Of a stretch of DNA of 15,220 nt, positions 6,918-14,111 are shown in pieces (positions within the stretch are counted from its first letter, which is position 1; each line of letters starts with the position of its first letter). Source of the DNA: a bacterium (GTDB taxonomy: Bacteria; Margulisbacteria; Marinamargulisbacteria; SXXA01); NCBI GenBank assembly GCA_018402095.1, contig JAGYJO010000015.1, positions 1-15,220 on the forward strand. The letters are read 5' to 3'. Below the pieces are notes generated by a model. The model made no database searches, had not been told where the DNA came from, and saw only the letters and a list, made by a program, of their open reading frames with translations. The position numbers were made by a program, and so were the translations under genes.

Positions 6918-7841
6918 TTAATCGGGCTCTATATGAATCAACACATCCGCAACCATAGGACAGGCCTCACGCAAACAATCTTTGGCTTGATGGGCAATGA
7001 CATGCCCTTCTCTCACGGACAATTCCCCAGAAATATGCAAATGTAAATCGATATAATACCGAACACCCATCTTGCGAATCCGATACTGTTCTACCACCGC
7101 AGGCACCGGCAATTGTGACGGCAATACCGCCATCGCCAATTCTATATCGGGATGATGGGGGTGTTCATCCATCAACTCCTGAAAGGCGGCCCACCAGAGT
7201 TTGCCCAAGGTATAGAAAACCACACCAATTGCCAACAGTGCCGCCACCTGATCTGCCTTCGCCATCGCCGGTGGCCCATAATGCACCAACAACACCCCCA
7301 CCAATGCCGCAAAAGACGTTAAGGCATCCGTTTGATGGTGTTGCGCTTCCGCATCTAGGGCAATACTTCGCACATGTTTGGCCGCACGTCGCACATATAC
7401 AAACTGAATGGCTTTCACCAACAAGATCCCAACCAACACCCACGCCGTAAACAACGAAGGCCTTGTGAGTGCCGACGATCTCAGAGACAGCCAAATATGC
7501 CAGCCTAACCACGTCGTACTGGCCATGAGAAACATGGCCGCACACAACGCAAACAACGGTTCTGCTTTGCCATGGCCATAGGGATGGTCACTGTCTGGGG
7601 GTCTATTGGAAACGCGCACCGCCAACAGTGTCACCAAGCTCCACACGGCATCCGAAAAGGACTCCATCGCGTCCGCCAACAACGCGGTCGAATGCCCCAA
7701 AAAACCAGCCAAAGCTTTGCCAATAGCCAATACCACATTGGCCACAATCATGATCCAGATGGTACGTGTTCGAATAGCCTCCAATACAAAAAAGACCTTC
7801 GGCGGCTTCGTGGCTATCTTGGCACGCTTAAAGCTAATCAA
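6918..7841 (-). CDS. Cation diffusion facilitator (CDF) metal transporter
   Basis: Inner-membrane proton-coupled exporter of divalent metals (Zn, Fe, Mn or similar), 307 aa, the usual CDF length. About six membrane segments lie in residues 25-215, followed by a cytoplasmic ferredoxin-like C-terminal domain. Seen: LLADAMESFSDA (54-65) in helix 2, the loop DSDHPYGHGKAEPL (83-96) characteristic of the FieF branch, and QHHQTDALTS (167-176) in helix 5, where His168 and Asp172 match the FieF metal-site pair. Helix 2 has Glu60 and Asp64 where FieF has Asp45 and Asp49 and many Zn carriers have His and Asp, so metal choice cannot be read off. The C-terminal HLHISGELSVREGHVIAHQ is typical of the regulatory domain. 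The start is TTG at 7841, overlapping the end of the carbonic anhydrase gene by 8 bp. It faces the mur operon convergently, 12 bp from its end, with no terminator visible between. Confidence 0.92.
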   Translation of the reverse strand: MISFKRAKIATKPPKVFFVLEAIRTRTIWIMIVANVVLAIGKALAGFLGHSTALLADAMESFSDAVWSLVTLLAVRVSNRPPDSDHPYGHGKAEPLFALCAAMFLMASTTWLGWHIWLSLRSSALTRPSLFTAWVLVGILLVKAIQFVYVRRAAKHVRSIALDAEAQHHQTDALTSFAALVGVLLVHYGPPAMAKADQVAALLAIGVVFYTLGKLWWAAFQELMDEHPHHPDIELAMAVLPSQLPVPAVVEQYRIRKMGVRYYIDLHLHISGELSVREGHVIAHQAKDCLREACPMVADVLIHIEPD

Positions 7842-8421
7842 TGACGGTCAACTTGCCCGTTGTAATTTCAAAAAACCAGCCATGCAACTGGGGTTTTTCC
7901 GCGTCTGAAAGCGATTGATAGATGTCACTCTTCCGAATTGTGTCAATTTGTTGGTGAATATTGAGTTTTGCCAAACATGTTTGTTTTTCTGACAAAGAGC
8001 CTAAAGCATCGAGCATGCCTGCATTCTCTTTGCGAAGTGCCACAATAGGCGCTATCCAACGGCTGACATGGGGGAGAGTCGTATCTTGTATCGCACCCTG
8101 AATCCCGCCACAAGATTCATGACCACAGACCACCACCTGGCGTATTTTCAATACCGTTAATGCATATTCCAATGTCGCATACGCCGAAGGATCATCGGGC
8201 CGAAATTGATTGGCCACATTACGATGGATAAAAATATCGCCCACCGCCGTTCCCGTAAGACTATGAATAGGAATACGGCTATCCGAACATCCAAAATACA
8301 AAATAAAAGGGGCCTGATCCGCCCCCATTTTCTGAAAATATGCAGGATCCAACGACAAAGCTTGTGCTACCCAAGCTTGATTACGCCGTAATATCTGATC
8401 ATAAATTTCTTGTTTTTGCAT
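7834..8421 (-). CDS. Beta-class carbonic anhydrase
   Basis: Cytoplasmic zinc enzyme that interconverts CO2 and bicarbonate, 195 aa (family about 190-230). The zinc ligands are plain: Cys45 in GCSDSR (44-49), which also holds the Asp47-Arg49 dyad, and His101 and Cys104 in CGHESCGG (99-106). FIHRNVANQF (64-73) and ATLEYALTVLKIRQVVV (82-98) are further family blocks. The C terminus, LHGWFFEITTGKL, matches the usual HGW.ydi.tG.L end. The ATG has no good Shine-Dalgarno. The gene overlaps the downstream CDF transporter gene, suggesting co-translation. An inverted repeat (8438-8478) separates it from the ferritin gene upstream. Confidence 0.95.
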   Translation of the reverse strand: MQKQEIYDQILRRNQAWVAQALSLDPAYFQKMGADQAPFILYFGCSDSRIPIHSLTGTAVGDIFIHRNVANQFRPDDPSAYATLEYALTVLKIRQVVVCGHESCGGIQGAIQDTTLPHVSRWIAPIVALRKENAGMLDALGSLSEKQTCLAKLNIHQQIDTIRKSDIYQSLSDAEKPQLHGWFFEITTGKLTVID

Positions 8422-8437
8422 AAGTCGGAGGACTATA

Positions 8438-8478
8438 GCAGGGGGAGTTACAAGGCGACCAGGCCTTCCTCCCCCTGA
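8438..8478. repeat. Palindrome between ferritin and carbonic anhydrase genes
   Basis: CAGGGGGAG (8438-8446) pairs with CTCCCCCTG (8470-8478), enclosing a second short stem AAGGC/GCCTT. On the minus strand it follows the ferritin stop by 6 bases but has no T tract, so it is not a classical terminator. It could slow transcription or stabilise the ferritin mRNA end. Its arms resemble the outermost arms of the 4701-4857 element but in inverted order. Confidence 0.5.
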
Positions 8479-8484
8479 AAATGA

Positions 8485-8970
8485 TTAAGCCCGACTACCC
8501 AACTCCCTATCCAACATCAAAATGCCGACGGTATTGTCTCCGGCCAACTGCAATTTATGCAGAATATCCTCGACTTGATTTTCTTCTTCTGTTTGTTCCG
8601 TCACAAACCATTGCAAAAAGGCATAGGTCGCGTGGTCTTTTTGATCCAACGCCACATCCGCCAACTTACCAATACTCGCTGTTATTTTTTGTTCATGCTT
8701 ATACGCATCTTCGAAAACAGCCTTTACCGATTTCCAGTTGGCTTTTGGCGCTGCAATTGCGGCAAAAGTCACAGTTTCTTTGCGTGAAATGAGATAATCA
8801 TAATATTTCATCGCATGGGCCAATTCTTCTTTGGCTTGCTGTTTCATCCAGTTGGCCAATCCAGAAAAACCCGATTGATCAAAATAGGCCGCCATCGCCA
8901 AGTACAAATAAGAGGACTCATATTCTGCCAAAAATTGTTCCTGCAAAGCGGTTTTAAGTGTCGTTTTCAT
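8485..8970 (-). CDS. ftnA: Non-haem ferritin (FtnA-like)
   Basis: Iron-storage protein, 161 aa, forming the 24-subunit shell in the cytoplasm. Residues aligning to the ferroxidase site are visible: Glu16 in LAEYESSYLY (14-23), Glu49 and His52 in QAKEELAH (45-52), the Glu in YKHEQKI, and the Glu cluster in FVTEQTEEE. LQWFVTEQ closely matches LQWYVSEQ of E. coli FtnA, and absence of a haem-ligand methionine pattern separates it from bacterioferritin. The frame stays open upstream to 9000, but ATG 8970 is chosen because it is preceded by a textbook AAGGAG six bases away and gives the family N terminus. A short repeat element sits about 90 bp upstream. No clear Fur box was found. Confidence 0.95.
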   Translation of the reverse strand: MKTTLKTALQEQFLAEYESSYLYLAMAAYFDQSGFSGLANWMKQQAKEELAHAMKYYDYLISRKETVTFAAIAAPKANWKSVKAVFEDAYKHEQKITASIGKLADVALDQKDHATYAFLQWFVTEQTEEENQVEDILHKLQLAGDNTVGILMLDRELGSRA

Positions 8971-9053
8971 ATAGAGCTCCTTTGTGTAGCCGATACCCAA
9001 TGCAACACAAAAAGCTTAGCACAGAAACCCTCAAAATTCATGAATAAGACGCC

Positions 9054-9130
9054 GCTCAATGGTAATCACTTCCTAGACGGGGGGTGCAGGGGGCGAATCC
9101 CCCTGGCGTAGGAAGTGGTTACGCTCAATG
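9054..9130. mobile_element. Minimal 61-bp MITE with perfect 8-bp target duplication
   Basis: The element itself is 9062-9122: GTAATCACTTCCTAG at the left and CTGGCGTAGGAAGTGGTTAC at the right, whose reverse complement begins GTAACCACTTCCTA. The inside is only a short G/C-rich stem. It is flanked on both sides by the identical octamer GCTCAATG (9054-9061 and 9123-9130), direct evidence of insertion with an 8-bp duplication. It has no coding capacity, so a transposase must act in trans. It lies in the gap between the ferritin promoter region and the transglutaminase-like gene. Confidence 0.9.
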
Positions 9131-9148
9131 CGGATTTAACGCGCTCCA

Positions 9149-9757
9149 CTAAACGTCAAAACACCTGAGATCCGGCAAATTTCTCGCAACCTCTAAATAG
9201 TCTGTCGATTGGCAAAGCACCGCAACAACCTCAGGCAAAGGCGCTGCAAAAATATCAGGAAAATCACATTCCCCAGGAAGTTGGGTCGCAAAAGCCAAGT
9301 TTTCAACCGGTGGACAAAACGACGCCGTCACACCAGGCTTATTCCCTCTCGCGTCTACGCGATACCACCCGTAATTATCGAGATACACCGCGTTCAATCC
9401 GTGCAAACAAAAAGGCGGAACATCATCGGCAATGGTCAACCGTTGGTAACACAGCCCGGCAGGAATACCATTCGCACGTAGCAGTGCCGCCAAGAGATGG
9501 CTTTTGGCGTAGCAATAGCCCGTCCCGTGGGCCAAAACATCGGACGCCGCGCACGTCACGGGATTACGTTTATGGTCCCAGCTATGGGTTACCTCATCTC
9601 GCACAAAGCAAAAACAAGCGTTCGCGATAGCCTCGTCTGTCGATTGTCCATTCGCCAAATCTCTGGCTTTTTGCAACACATCAGGATGCTGCCAATCAAT
9701 ATAAGAGCTACTTTCCAAATAGACGGACATATCAGTACTTTCGTTCATGACCGGCAT
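9149..9757 (-). CDS. Transglutaminase-like (papain-fold) protein
   Basis: A 202-aa soluble protein of the transglutaminase-core superfamily. The triad is clear: Cys82 in HGTGYCYAKSHLLAALLRANGIPAG (77-101 overall), His119 in FCLHGLNAVYL and Asp135 in WYRVDARG. An N-terminal IDWQHP (20-25) and a helical block with VRDEVTHSWD precede the core, a pattern seen in stand-alone bacterial transglutaminase-domain proteins that may act as peptidases or amidases. The physiological substrate is unknown. There is no signal peptide. The first ATG is used here, but Met4 or Met10 could be the start; no Shine-Dalgarno decides it. It lies just downstream of the aconitase terminator and probably has its own promoter in the short gap. 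Confidence 0.88.
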   Translation of the reverse strand: MPVMNESTDMSVYLESSSYIDWQHPDVLQKARDLANGQSTDEAIANACFCFVRDEVTHSWDHKRNPVTCAASDVLAHGTGYCYAKSHLLAALLRANGIPAGLCYQRLTIADDVPPFCLHGLNAVYLDNYGWYRVDARGNKPGVTASFCPPVENLAFATQLPGECDFPDIFAAPLPEVVAVLCQSTDYLEVARNLPDLRCFDV

Positions 9758-9788
9758 TGTCAGATAAATACGTCACAACCGTCTAGAC

Positions 9789-9818
9789 AAAAAAAAAGGC
9801 TCACCGAAGTGAGCCTTT
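9789..9818 (-). terminator. Intrinsic terminator of the aconitase transcript
   Basis: On the minus strand a perfect 10-bp stem AAAGGCTCAC/GTGAGCCTTT closes a TTCG tetraloop and runs into nine T residues (A tract at 9789-9797 on the + strand). It comes about 15 bases after the stop of the 48-aa gene. In the + direction the hairpin is also followed by a broken T tract near 9825, so weak bidirectional action is possible. Confidence 0.93.
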
Positions 9819-9832
9819 AACCTATTTTTTTA

Positions 9833-9979
9833 TCAATTATCACTTACATAGCGATAAATTTCACTTAATGGACCTTGAACAATCGGGGCATCTTGCTGCA
9901 ACAATGTCCGGTCAAAAAAGAAAAAACCATCCAAAACCAAAACCCCTTCTGCGGGAACCATCAACGATTGTCCATCCAT
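9833..9979 (-). CDS. 48-aa small protein downstream of aconitase
   Basis: A small ORF I do not recognise, between the aconitase gene and the strong terminator. The ATG at 9979 is preceded by GGAGGC with a 7-base gap, the best ribosome binding site in this part of the window. An in-frame ATG at 9994 lies upstream of that site and is less likely. The product begins MDGQSLMVPAEGVLVLDG, has a hydrophobic patch with four Phe in a row (19-22), then an acidic and polar C-terminal part ending in YRYVSDN. It has no signal peptide and is too short for a clear membrane helix. Stop TGA at 9833-9835 is followed at once by the terminator. The combination of site, start, stop and terminator argues for a real gene. 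It may be read from the aconitase mRNA. Function unknown. Confidence 0.65.
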   Translation of the reverse strand: MDGQSLMVPAEGVLVLDGFFFFDRTLLQQDAPIVQGPLSEIYRYVSDN

Positions 9980-10001
9980 TGAAACTGCCTCCATATCTTA
10001 A

Positions 10002-10040
10002 ATTCATCTGCGCCTATAGTGCCCATAGACGCAGATGAAT
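10002..10040 (-). other. Long hairpin between aconitase and the 48-aa gene
   Basis: ATTCATCTGCG (10002-10012) and CGCAGATGAAT (10030-10040) form a perfect 11-bp stem; CTAT/ATAG inside can extend it. No T tract follows on the minus strand. It lies 25 bases past the aconitase stop and just before the ribosome binding site of the small gene, so it may be an mRNA-processing or attenuating structure rather than a terminator. Confidence 0.6.
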
Positions 10041-10065
10041 AAACATCATCGAGACATGCAGAAAC

Positions 10066-12333
10066 CTAATCGACCAAACTTTGTTTGATGAGATTCAATG
10101 CGCTACCCATTTTGAACCATTCGATTTGGGGCTCATTGTAGGTGTGATTCACGGGGAAAGACGAGGCCGTCCCATCCGCGTGATGCAGGGTAAGCTGCAG
10201 CGGAACACCTGGCATGAATGTCGTCAGACCCGAAATAGAAATTCTATCGTCAGCTTGAATACGGTCATAGTCCGACAGATTCGCAAAACGAAGCGCCAAC
10301 ACCCCTTGTTTCTTGAGATTGGATTCGTGAATACGGGCAAATGATTTGACCAAAACAACCTTCACACCCAAATGACGGGGCTCCATAGCCGCGTGTTCAC
10401 GGGAAGACCCTTCGCCATAATTGTCTTCACCAATCACAATAGACCCTAGGCCTTGTTGTTTGTAATACCGTGCAGAATCAGGCACCGGCATTTCGGTTTT
10501 CAGCAATTGGTTGACCACCGTATTGGTTTTACCATTAAAGGCGTTGACCGCACCGATCAACATGTTATTCGAAATATTGTCCAAATGGCCGCGATATTTG
10601 AGCCAAGGACCCGCCATCGAAATATGATCCGTCGTGCATTTTCCTTTGACCTTGATCAACAACGCCAATTTCTCAAAATCGCACCCATCCCAAGCTGGAA
10701 AATTATCCAACAACTGTAAACGATCCGATGTCGGAGAGACGTTTATCTTCACTTGGCTACCATCTTCTGATGGCGCTTGATAACCGGCATCTTTGACGTC
10801 AAACCCCTTGACCGGCAACTCTACACCTTCTGGCGCCGTGAATTTAAAAGCACTTCCATTTGCGTCCACAAGCGCGTCCGTGATCGGGTTAAAGTCTATA
10901 CGTCCCGCGATGGCCAAGGCCGTCACAATTTCTGGCGATGCCACAAAAGCATGGGTATTGGGGTTGCCGTCATTGCGTTTGGAGAAGTTACGGTTAAACG
11001 ACGTAATAATAGAGTTTTTCTCTTGTTTATCCGCATTGTGGCGCTTCCACTGACCGATACACGGGCCACAAGCATTGGCCAGAACAACACCACCGATATC
11101 CGTAAATGCACCCAATTGACCATCTCTGTCTACTGTATAACGCACCTGCTCAGAGCCCGGCGTAATCGTAAATTCAGACAAAACACTCACTCCCGCAGCC
11201 TTGGCTTGTTTGGCCACAGACGCCGCACGATCCAAATCTTCATAGGAAGAATTCGTACAAGACCCTATCAAACCAACGGATAAGGTGGCAGGGTAATCAT
11301 TATCTACAACTGCTTTTTTGAATTCAGAAATAGGCCATGCTTTGTCTGGCGTAAAAGGCCCATTGATATGGGGTTCCAATTCAGACAAATTGATTTCCAC
11401 CACCTGATCAAAATAAGACGCTGGATTTTCCAACACTTCGGGATCTGCCTGCAACTCGGCCCTGTATTGATCTGCATACACAGCCACATCGGACCGCTTG
11501 GTCGCCATCAAATAGGCCTTCATTTTGTCATCATAGGGGAAGACAGAGGTGGTCGCACCAATCTCCGCACCCATGTTGCAAATCGTTCCTTTACCCGTAC
11601 AAGAAATACTCTCAGCACCAGGACCAAAATATTCTACGATTCTATCTGTTCCACCAGAAACAGTGAGAATCCCTGCTAATTTCAAAATCACATCTTTCGG
11701 AGACGCCCAACCGGACAACTGACCGGTCAAATGAACCCCAATGATTTTGGGAAACTTCAATTCCCAAGGCAGTCCAGCCATGACATCCACAGCATCTGCA
11801 CCGCCCACACCGATGGCCAACATGCCCAAGCCACCAGCATTAACGGTGTGCGAATCGGTCCCAATCATCAAGCCACCAGGAAAAGCATAATTCTCCAAAA
11901 CAACCTGGTGAATAATACCCGCACCCGGTTTCCAGAAACCGATACCATATTTATTGGAAACAGAAGAAAGAAAATCAAAAACCTCTTTATTGGTTTCGAG
12001 TGCCGAAGACAAATCGGTCGCGGCATCTACTTCAGCTTGGATCAAATGATCACAATGAACAGTAGAAGGGACCGCCACTTTTTGACGTCCAGCTTGCATG
12101 AATTGGAGCAGTGCCATCTGTGCAGTTGCATCCTGCATGGCCACGCGATCCGGTGCAAAATCAACATAATCAGCACCACGAGAATACGCATTTTCAGGTA
12201 ATTTTTCTGACAAATGGCTGTACAGAATTTTTTCAGTCAAGGTCAACGGACGTCCCAAGAGCGTACGTGCTTCTGCTACTTTTCCAGGAAGCTGCCGATA
12301 AACACGGCGGATCATATCAATATCAAATGGCAT
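10066..12333 (-). CDS. Aconitate hydratase, mitochondrial-like type
   Basis: TCA-cycle [4Fe-4S] enzyme converting citrate to isocitrate through cis-aconitate, 755 aa. Cluster ligands are Cys359 in GSCTNSS (357-363) and Cys422 and Cys425 in NACGPCIGQW (420-429). Other blocks: VPSTVHCDHLIQA (88-100), GIIHQVVLEN, GTDSHTVNAGGLGMLAIGVGGADAVD (substrate loop, from 158), FNRNFSKRNDGNPNTHAFVASPE (446 on), KGKCTTDHISMAGPWLKYRGHL and GEDNYGEGSSREHAA. Length and the R-N-D-G-N-P sequence fit the mitochondrial-type branch rather than the ~890-aa AcnA or ~865-aa AcnB. I avoid an acnA/acnB symbol for that reason. The start has a weak GAGGTG 8 bases upstream. It is followed by a hairpin, a small gene and a terminator. 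It faces away from ompH, with a repeat element between. Confidence 0.95.
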   Translation of the reverse strand: MPFDIDMIRRVYRQLPGKVAEARTLLGRPLTLTEKILYSHLSEKLPENAYSRGADYVDFAPDRVAMQDATAQMALLQFMQAGRQKVAVPSTVHCDHLIQAEVDAATDLSSALETNKEVFDFLSSVSNKYGIGFWKPGAGIIHQVVLENYAFPGGLMIGTDSHTVNAGGLGMLAIGVGGADAVDVMAGLPWELKFPKIIGVHLTGQLSGWASPKDVILKLAGILTVSGGTDRIVEYFGPGAESISCTGKGTICNMGAEIGATTSVFPYDDKMKAYLMATKRSDVAVYADQYRAELQADPEVLENPASYFDQVVEINLSELEPHINGPFTPDKAWPISEFKKAVVDNDYPATLSVGLIGSCTNSSYEDLDRAASVAKQAKAAGVSVLSEFTITPGSEQVRYTVDRDGQLGAFTDIGGVVLANACGPCIGQWKRHNADKQEKNSIITSFNRNFSKRNDGNPNTHAFVASPEIVTALAIAGRIDFNPITDALVDANGSAFKFTAPEGVELPVKGFDVKDAGYQAPSEDGSQVKINVSPTSDRLQLLDNFPAWDGCDFEKLALLIKVKGKCTTDHISMAGPWLKYRGHLDNISNNMLIGAVNAFNGKTNTVVNQLLKTEMPVPDSARYYKQQGLGSIVIGEDNYGEGSSREHAAMEPRHLGVKVVLVKSFARIHESNLKKQGVLALRFANLSDYDRIQADDRISISGLTTFMPGVPLQLTLHHADGTASSFPVNHTYNEPQIEWFKMGSALNLIKQSLVD

Positions 12334-12366
12334 ACAGACACCTCAATTCACTAGAATTAAAATCGC

Positions 12367-12372
12367 ATTATA
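12367..12372 (-). promoter_or_regulatory. Possible -10 box of the aconitase promoter
   Basis: The minus strand reads TATAAT here, a perfect -10 consensus, about 34 bases upstream of the ATG. The -35 region is poor (CTGGTC about 18 bases further up), so the promoter assignment is tentative. The element at 12416-12551 begins 44 bases upstream of it. Confidence 0.4.
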
Positions 12373-12407
12373 GACGACGCCGATGTCACGGACCAGAACG
12401 TTACGGC

Positions 12408-12559
12408 ACCAAAACGTAATCATTTCCAGATGGGGGGTACAGGGGCGAAGCCCCGAAAAATCTTTGCTCAGCTTTCGCTGAGCAAAAAGTGAGACTGAAG
12501 GCTGACGCCCTTTGGATCCCACTTAGCCCCACTGGCGTAGGAATCGCTTACACCAAAAT
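12408..12559. mobile_element. 136-bp MITE copy with 8-bp target duplication
   Basis: The element is 12416-12551. Left end GTAATCATTTCCAGATGGGG, right end CTGGCGTAGGAATCGCTTAC, whose reverse complement starts GTAAGCGATTCCTA. The flanks are ACCAAAAC (12408-12415) and ACCAAAAT (12552-12559), matching at seven of eight bases, so this is the same insertion chemistry as the 61-bp copy. Inside are three stems: GGGGC/GCCCC, TTTGCTCAGC/GCTGAGCAAA (12463-12486) and an imperfect AAGTG/CACTT arm. It has no ORF. It separates the divergent aconitase and ompH promoters. Confidence 0.88.
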
Positions 12560-12587
12560 TCACAAAAAAACCTCGCACGTGAACGAA

Positions 12588-12616
12588 TTGCAGAATGGCT
12601 TCGAAAAAGGCATAAT
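12588..12616 (+). promoter_or_regulatory. Candidate sigma-70-like promoter for ompH-lpxD
   Basis: TTGCAG (12588-12593), a 17-base spacer and CATAAT (12611-12616). The -10 is one base from consensus and spacing is ideal, while the -35 is weak. It lies between the repeat element and ompH. The ompH ribosome binding site AAAGGAA is at 12658-12664. Confidence 0.4.
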
Positions 12617-12671
12617 AAACGCCGCAGATACACCAGCTATTATTTTCGTTATATTTGAAAGGAACTGACCT

Positions 12672-13124
12672 GTGAAACTCTCAAAACTATTATTTTCCCG
12701 CACTTTTGCTGTGTGGACTGCTCTACCCACTTTTGCCGACAACGTTGGATTCCTAGATATGGAAAAGTTTTTCGCTAGCTACAAAGAAGCAAGAAAAATC
12801 CAAGAAGACATCAATAGCCGTCGTGAAACATTCAAAAAATATGTTGATGATCGCCAAGAAAAAATAGAAGAAGCCGTCAAGAAAAACAAAAAAGAAGACG
12901 AAATCAACAAAATGCGCCAAAAAGCAGAAGCTGAGGTTTCCCAAGAACAAAAGAAACTCATGCAGTATGAAATGGATGTTCAACAAGGTCTCTACTCACG
13001 CGTTATGGATGTCGCCAGCCAAGTTGCCAAAGAATATGGCATTGATATTGTGCTAGACAAACGCGTGGTCTACGCCGGTGGGTTTGACCTCACCGAATTT
13101 GTTCTCCAAAAATTCAATAAATAA
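12672..13124 (+). CDS. Periplasmic OmpH/Skp-family chaperone
   Basis: A 150-aa exported protein that holds unfolded outer-membrane proteins in the periplasm on their way to the BAM complex. A signal peptide spans residues 1-22 (MKLSKLLFSR, hydrophobic core, cleavage after Phe-Ala). The mature part opens with VGFLDMEKFFASYKEA, the family's N-terminal strand and helix, then a long charged coiled-coil (about 38-115) rich in Lys and Glu for the tentacle arms, and ends with a strand block VAKEYGIDIVLDKRVVYAGGFDLTEFVL, which matches the family's C-terminal 'D...Y...D.T' pattern. The start is GTG with AAAGGAA seven bases upstream. lpxD follows three bases after the stop, the same order as skp-lpxD in many diderms. 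Confidence 0.9.
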   Translation: MKLSKLLFSRTFAVWTALPTFADNVGFLDMEKFFASYKEARKIQEDINSRRETFKKYVDDRQEKIEEAVKKNKKEDEINKMRQKAEAEVSQEQKKLMQYEMDVQQGLYSRVMDVASQVAKEYGIDIVLDKRVVYAGGFDLTEFVLQKFNK

Positions 13125-13127
13125 GAC

Positions 13128-14111
13128 GTGATTTCATTACAGGATTTGGCCCAAGTCTTGGGAGGGACCTGCGTTGCAGGTCCCGACACGCAAATTCAAC
13201 ACGTCGCCACCTTGGAAAATGCGACCGCTCATGACCTGGTATTCATACTAGAGCACAAGCAATTATCTAGGCTCAAAACGATCACGTATGCAGCCGCTAT
13301 CGTCGACACGCAAATAGACACTGACACCCCACACATCATCGTCAAAAACCCACGAAAAGCACTGGCAGAAACACTCGCGCTGCTCTATCCAACACAAGAG
13401 CGCGCATTCACCAGACACCCCATGTCAGCCATTGACCCCACTTCCCAGCTCCCAGACACCCTCGCCATTGGCGCCTTTTCTAGCATCGGCGCACAGACGC
13501 AGATCGGCGAAAAAACATGGATTGCAGAACGCGTTTCGATAGGAATCAACTGCGTTATCGGGAAGAACTGCCTCCTTTATCCTGGCGTGACAATTTATCC
13601 GCACACCCAAATCGGAGACAATGTCATTCTGCATGCCGGCACAGTGGTCGGTTCCGACGGATTTGGCTATGTACCAGGCCCCAACGGGGCACTCAAAATG
13701 CCGCATATCGGGCGCGTCGTCATCGGCAATGACGTGGAGATCGGTGCGAACTGTACCATTGATCGCGGTTGTCTTGGGGATACCCAAATAGGCACCGGCA
13801 GCAAGATAGATAATCTTGTACACATTTCTCACAACACCGTCATTGGGGCGGCAACCATGATCGCAGCCCAGTCCGGATTTGTTGGCAGTGCCACAGTTGG
13901 AAATCAAGTACAGATTGGCGGACAAGTCGGGGTTAGCCGTGTTACCATCGGCGATCGTGCCATTATCGCAGCCAAAGCAGGCGTCACCAAAGATGTGCCA
14001 GAGGGGCAAGTCTCTTCAGGGTTCCCCGCCTGGAATCACCGAGATGAAATACAAAAAGAAGCCTTTATTCGAAAGCTCTACAAACAACACAGGAGTAGCA
14101 AAAATGCGTAA
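13128..14111 (+). CDS. lpxD: UDP-3-O-(3-hydroxyacyl)glucosamine N-acyltransferase (LpxD)
   Basis: Third enzyme of lipid A synthesis; transfers a hydroxyacyl chain from acyl carrier protein to the 2-amino group of UDP-acylglucosamine in the cytoplasm. Length 327 aa, slightly short. The uridine-binding N-terminal domain (1-105) contains NPRKALAETLALLYP (74-88). From about 110 a left-handed beta-helix of I/V-G-x hexapeptides begins. Diagnostic blocks: GSDGFGYV (175-182), the insertion ending in MPHIGRVVIGNDVEIGANCTIDRG (191-214), IDNLVHISHNTVIG (227-240) with His235 at the catalytic-base position of E. coli His239, and GGQVGV. The start is GTG 13128, three bases after ompH. The stop overlaps the next gene by 8 bp. 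Its presence implies lipid A and an outer membrane. Confidence 0.95.
   Translation: MISLQDLAQVLGGTCVAGPDTQIQHVATLENATAHDLVFILEHKQLSRLKTITYAAAIVDTQIDTDTPHIIVKNPRKALAETLALLYPTQERAFTRHPMSAIDPTSQLPDTLAIGAFSSIGAQTQIGEKTWIAERVSIGINCVIGKNCLLYPGVTIYPHTQIGDNVILHAGTVVGSDGFGYVPGPNGALKMPHIGRVVIGNDVEIGANCTIDRGCLGDTQIGTGSKIDNLVHISHNTVIGAATMIAAQSGFVGSATVGNQVQIGGQVGVSRVTIGDRAIIAAKAGVTKDVPEGQVSSGFPAWNHRDEIQKEAFIRKLYKQHRSSKNA

Noticed and set aside
10013..10029. Iron-responsive-element-like loop near aconitase
   Set aside because: AGTGC occurs only on the + strand; the transcribed minus strand loop lacks the CAGUGN loop and bulged C.
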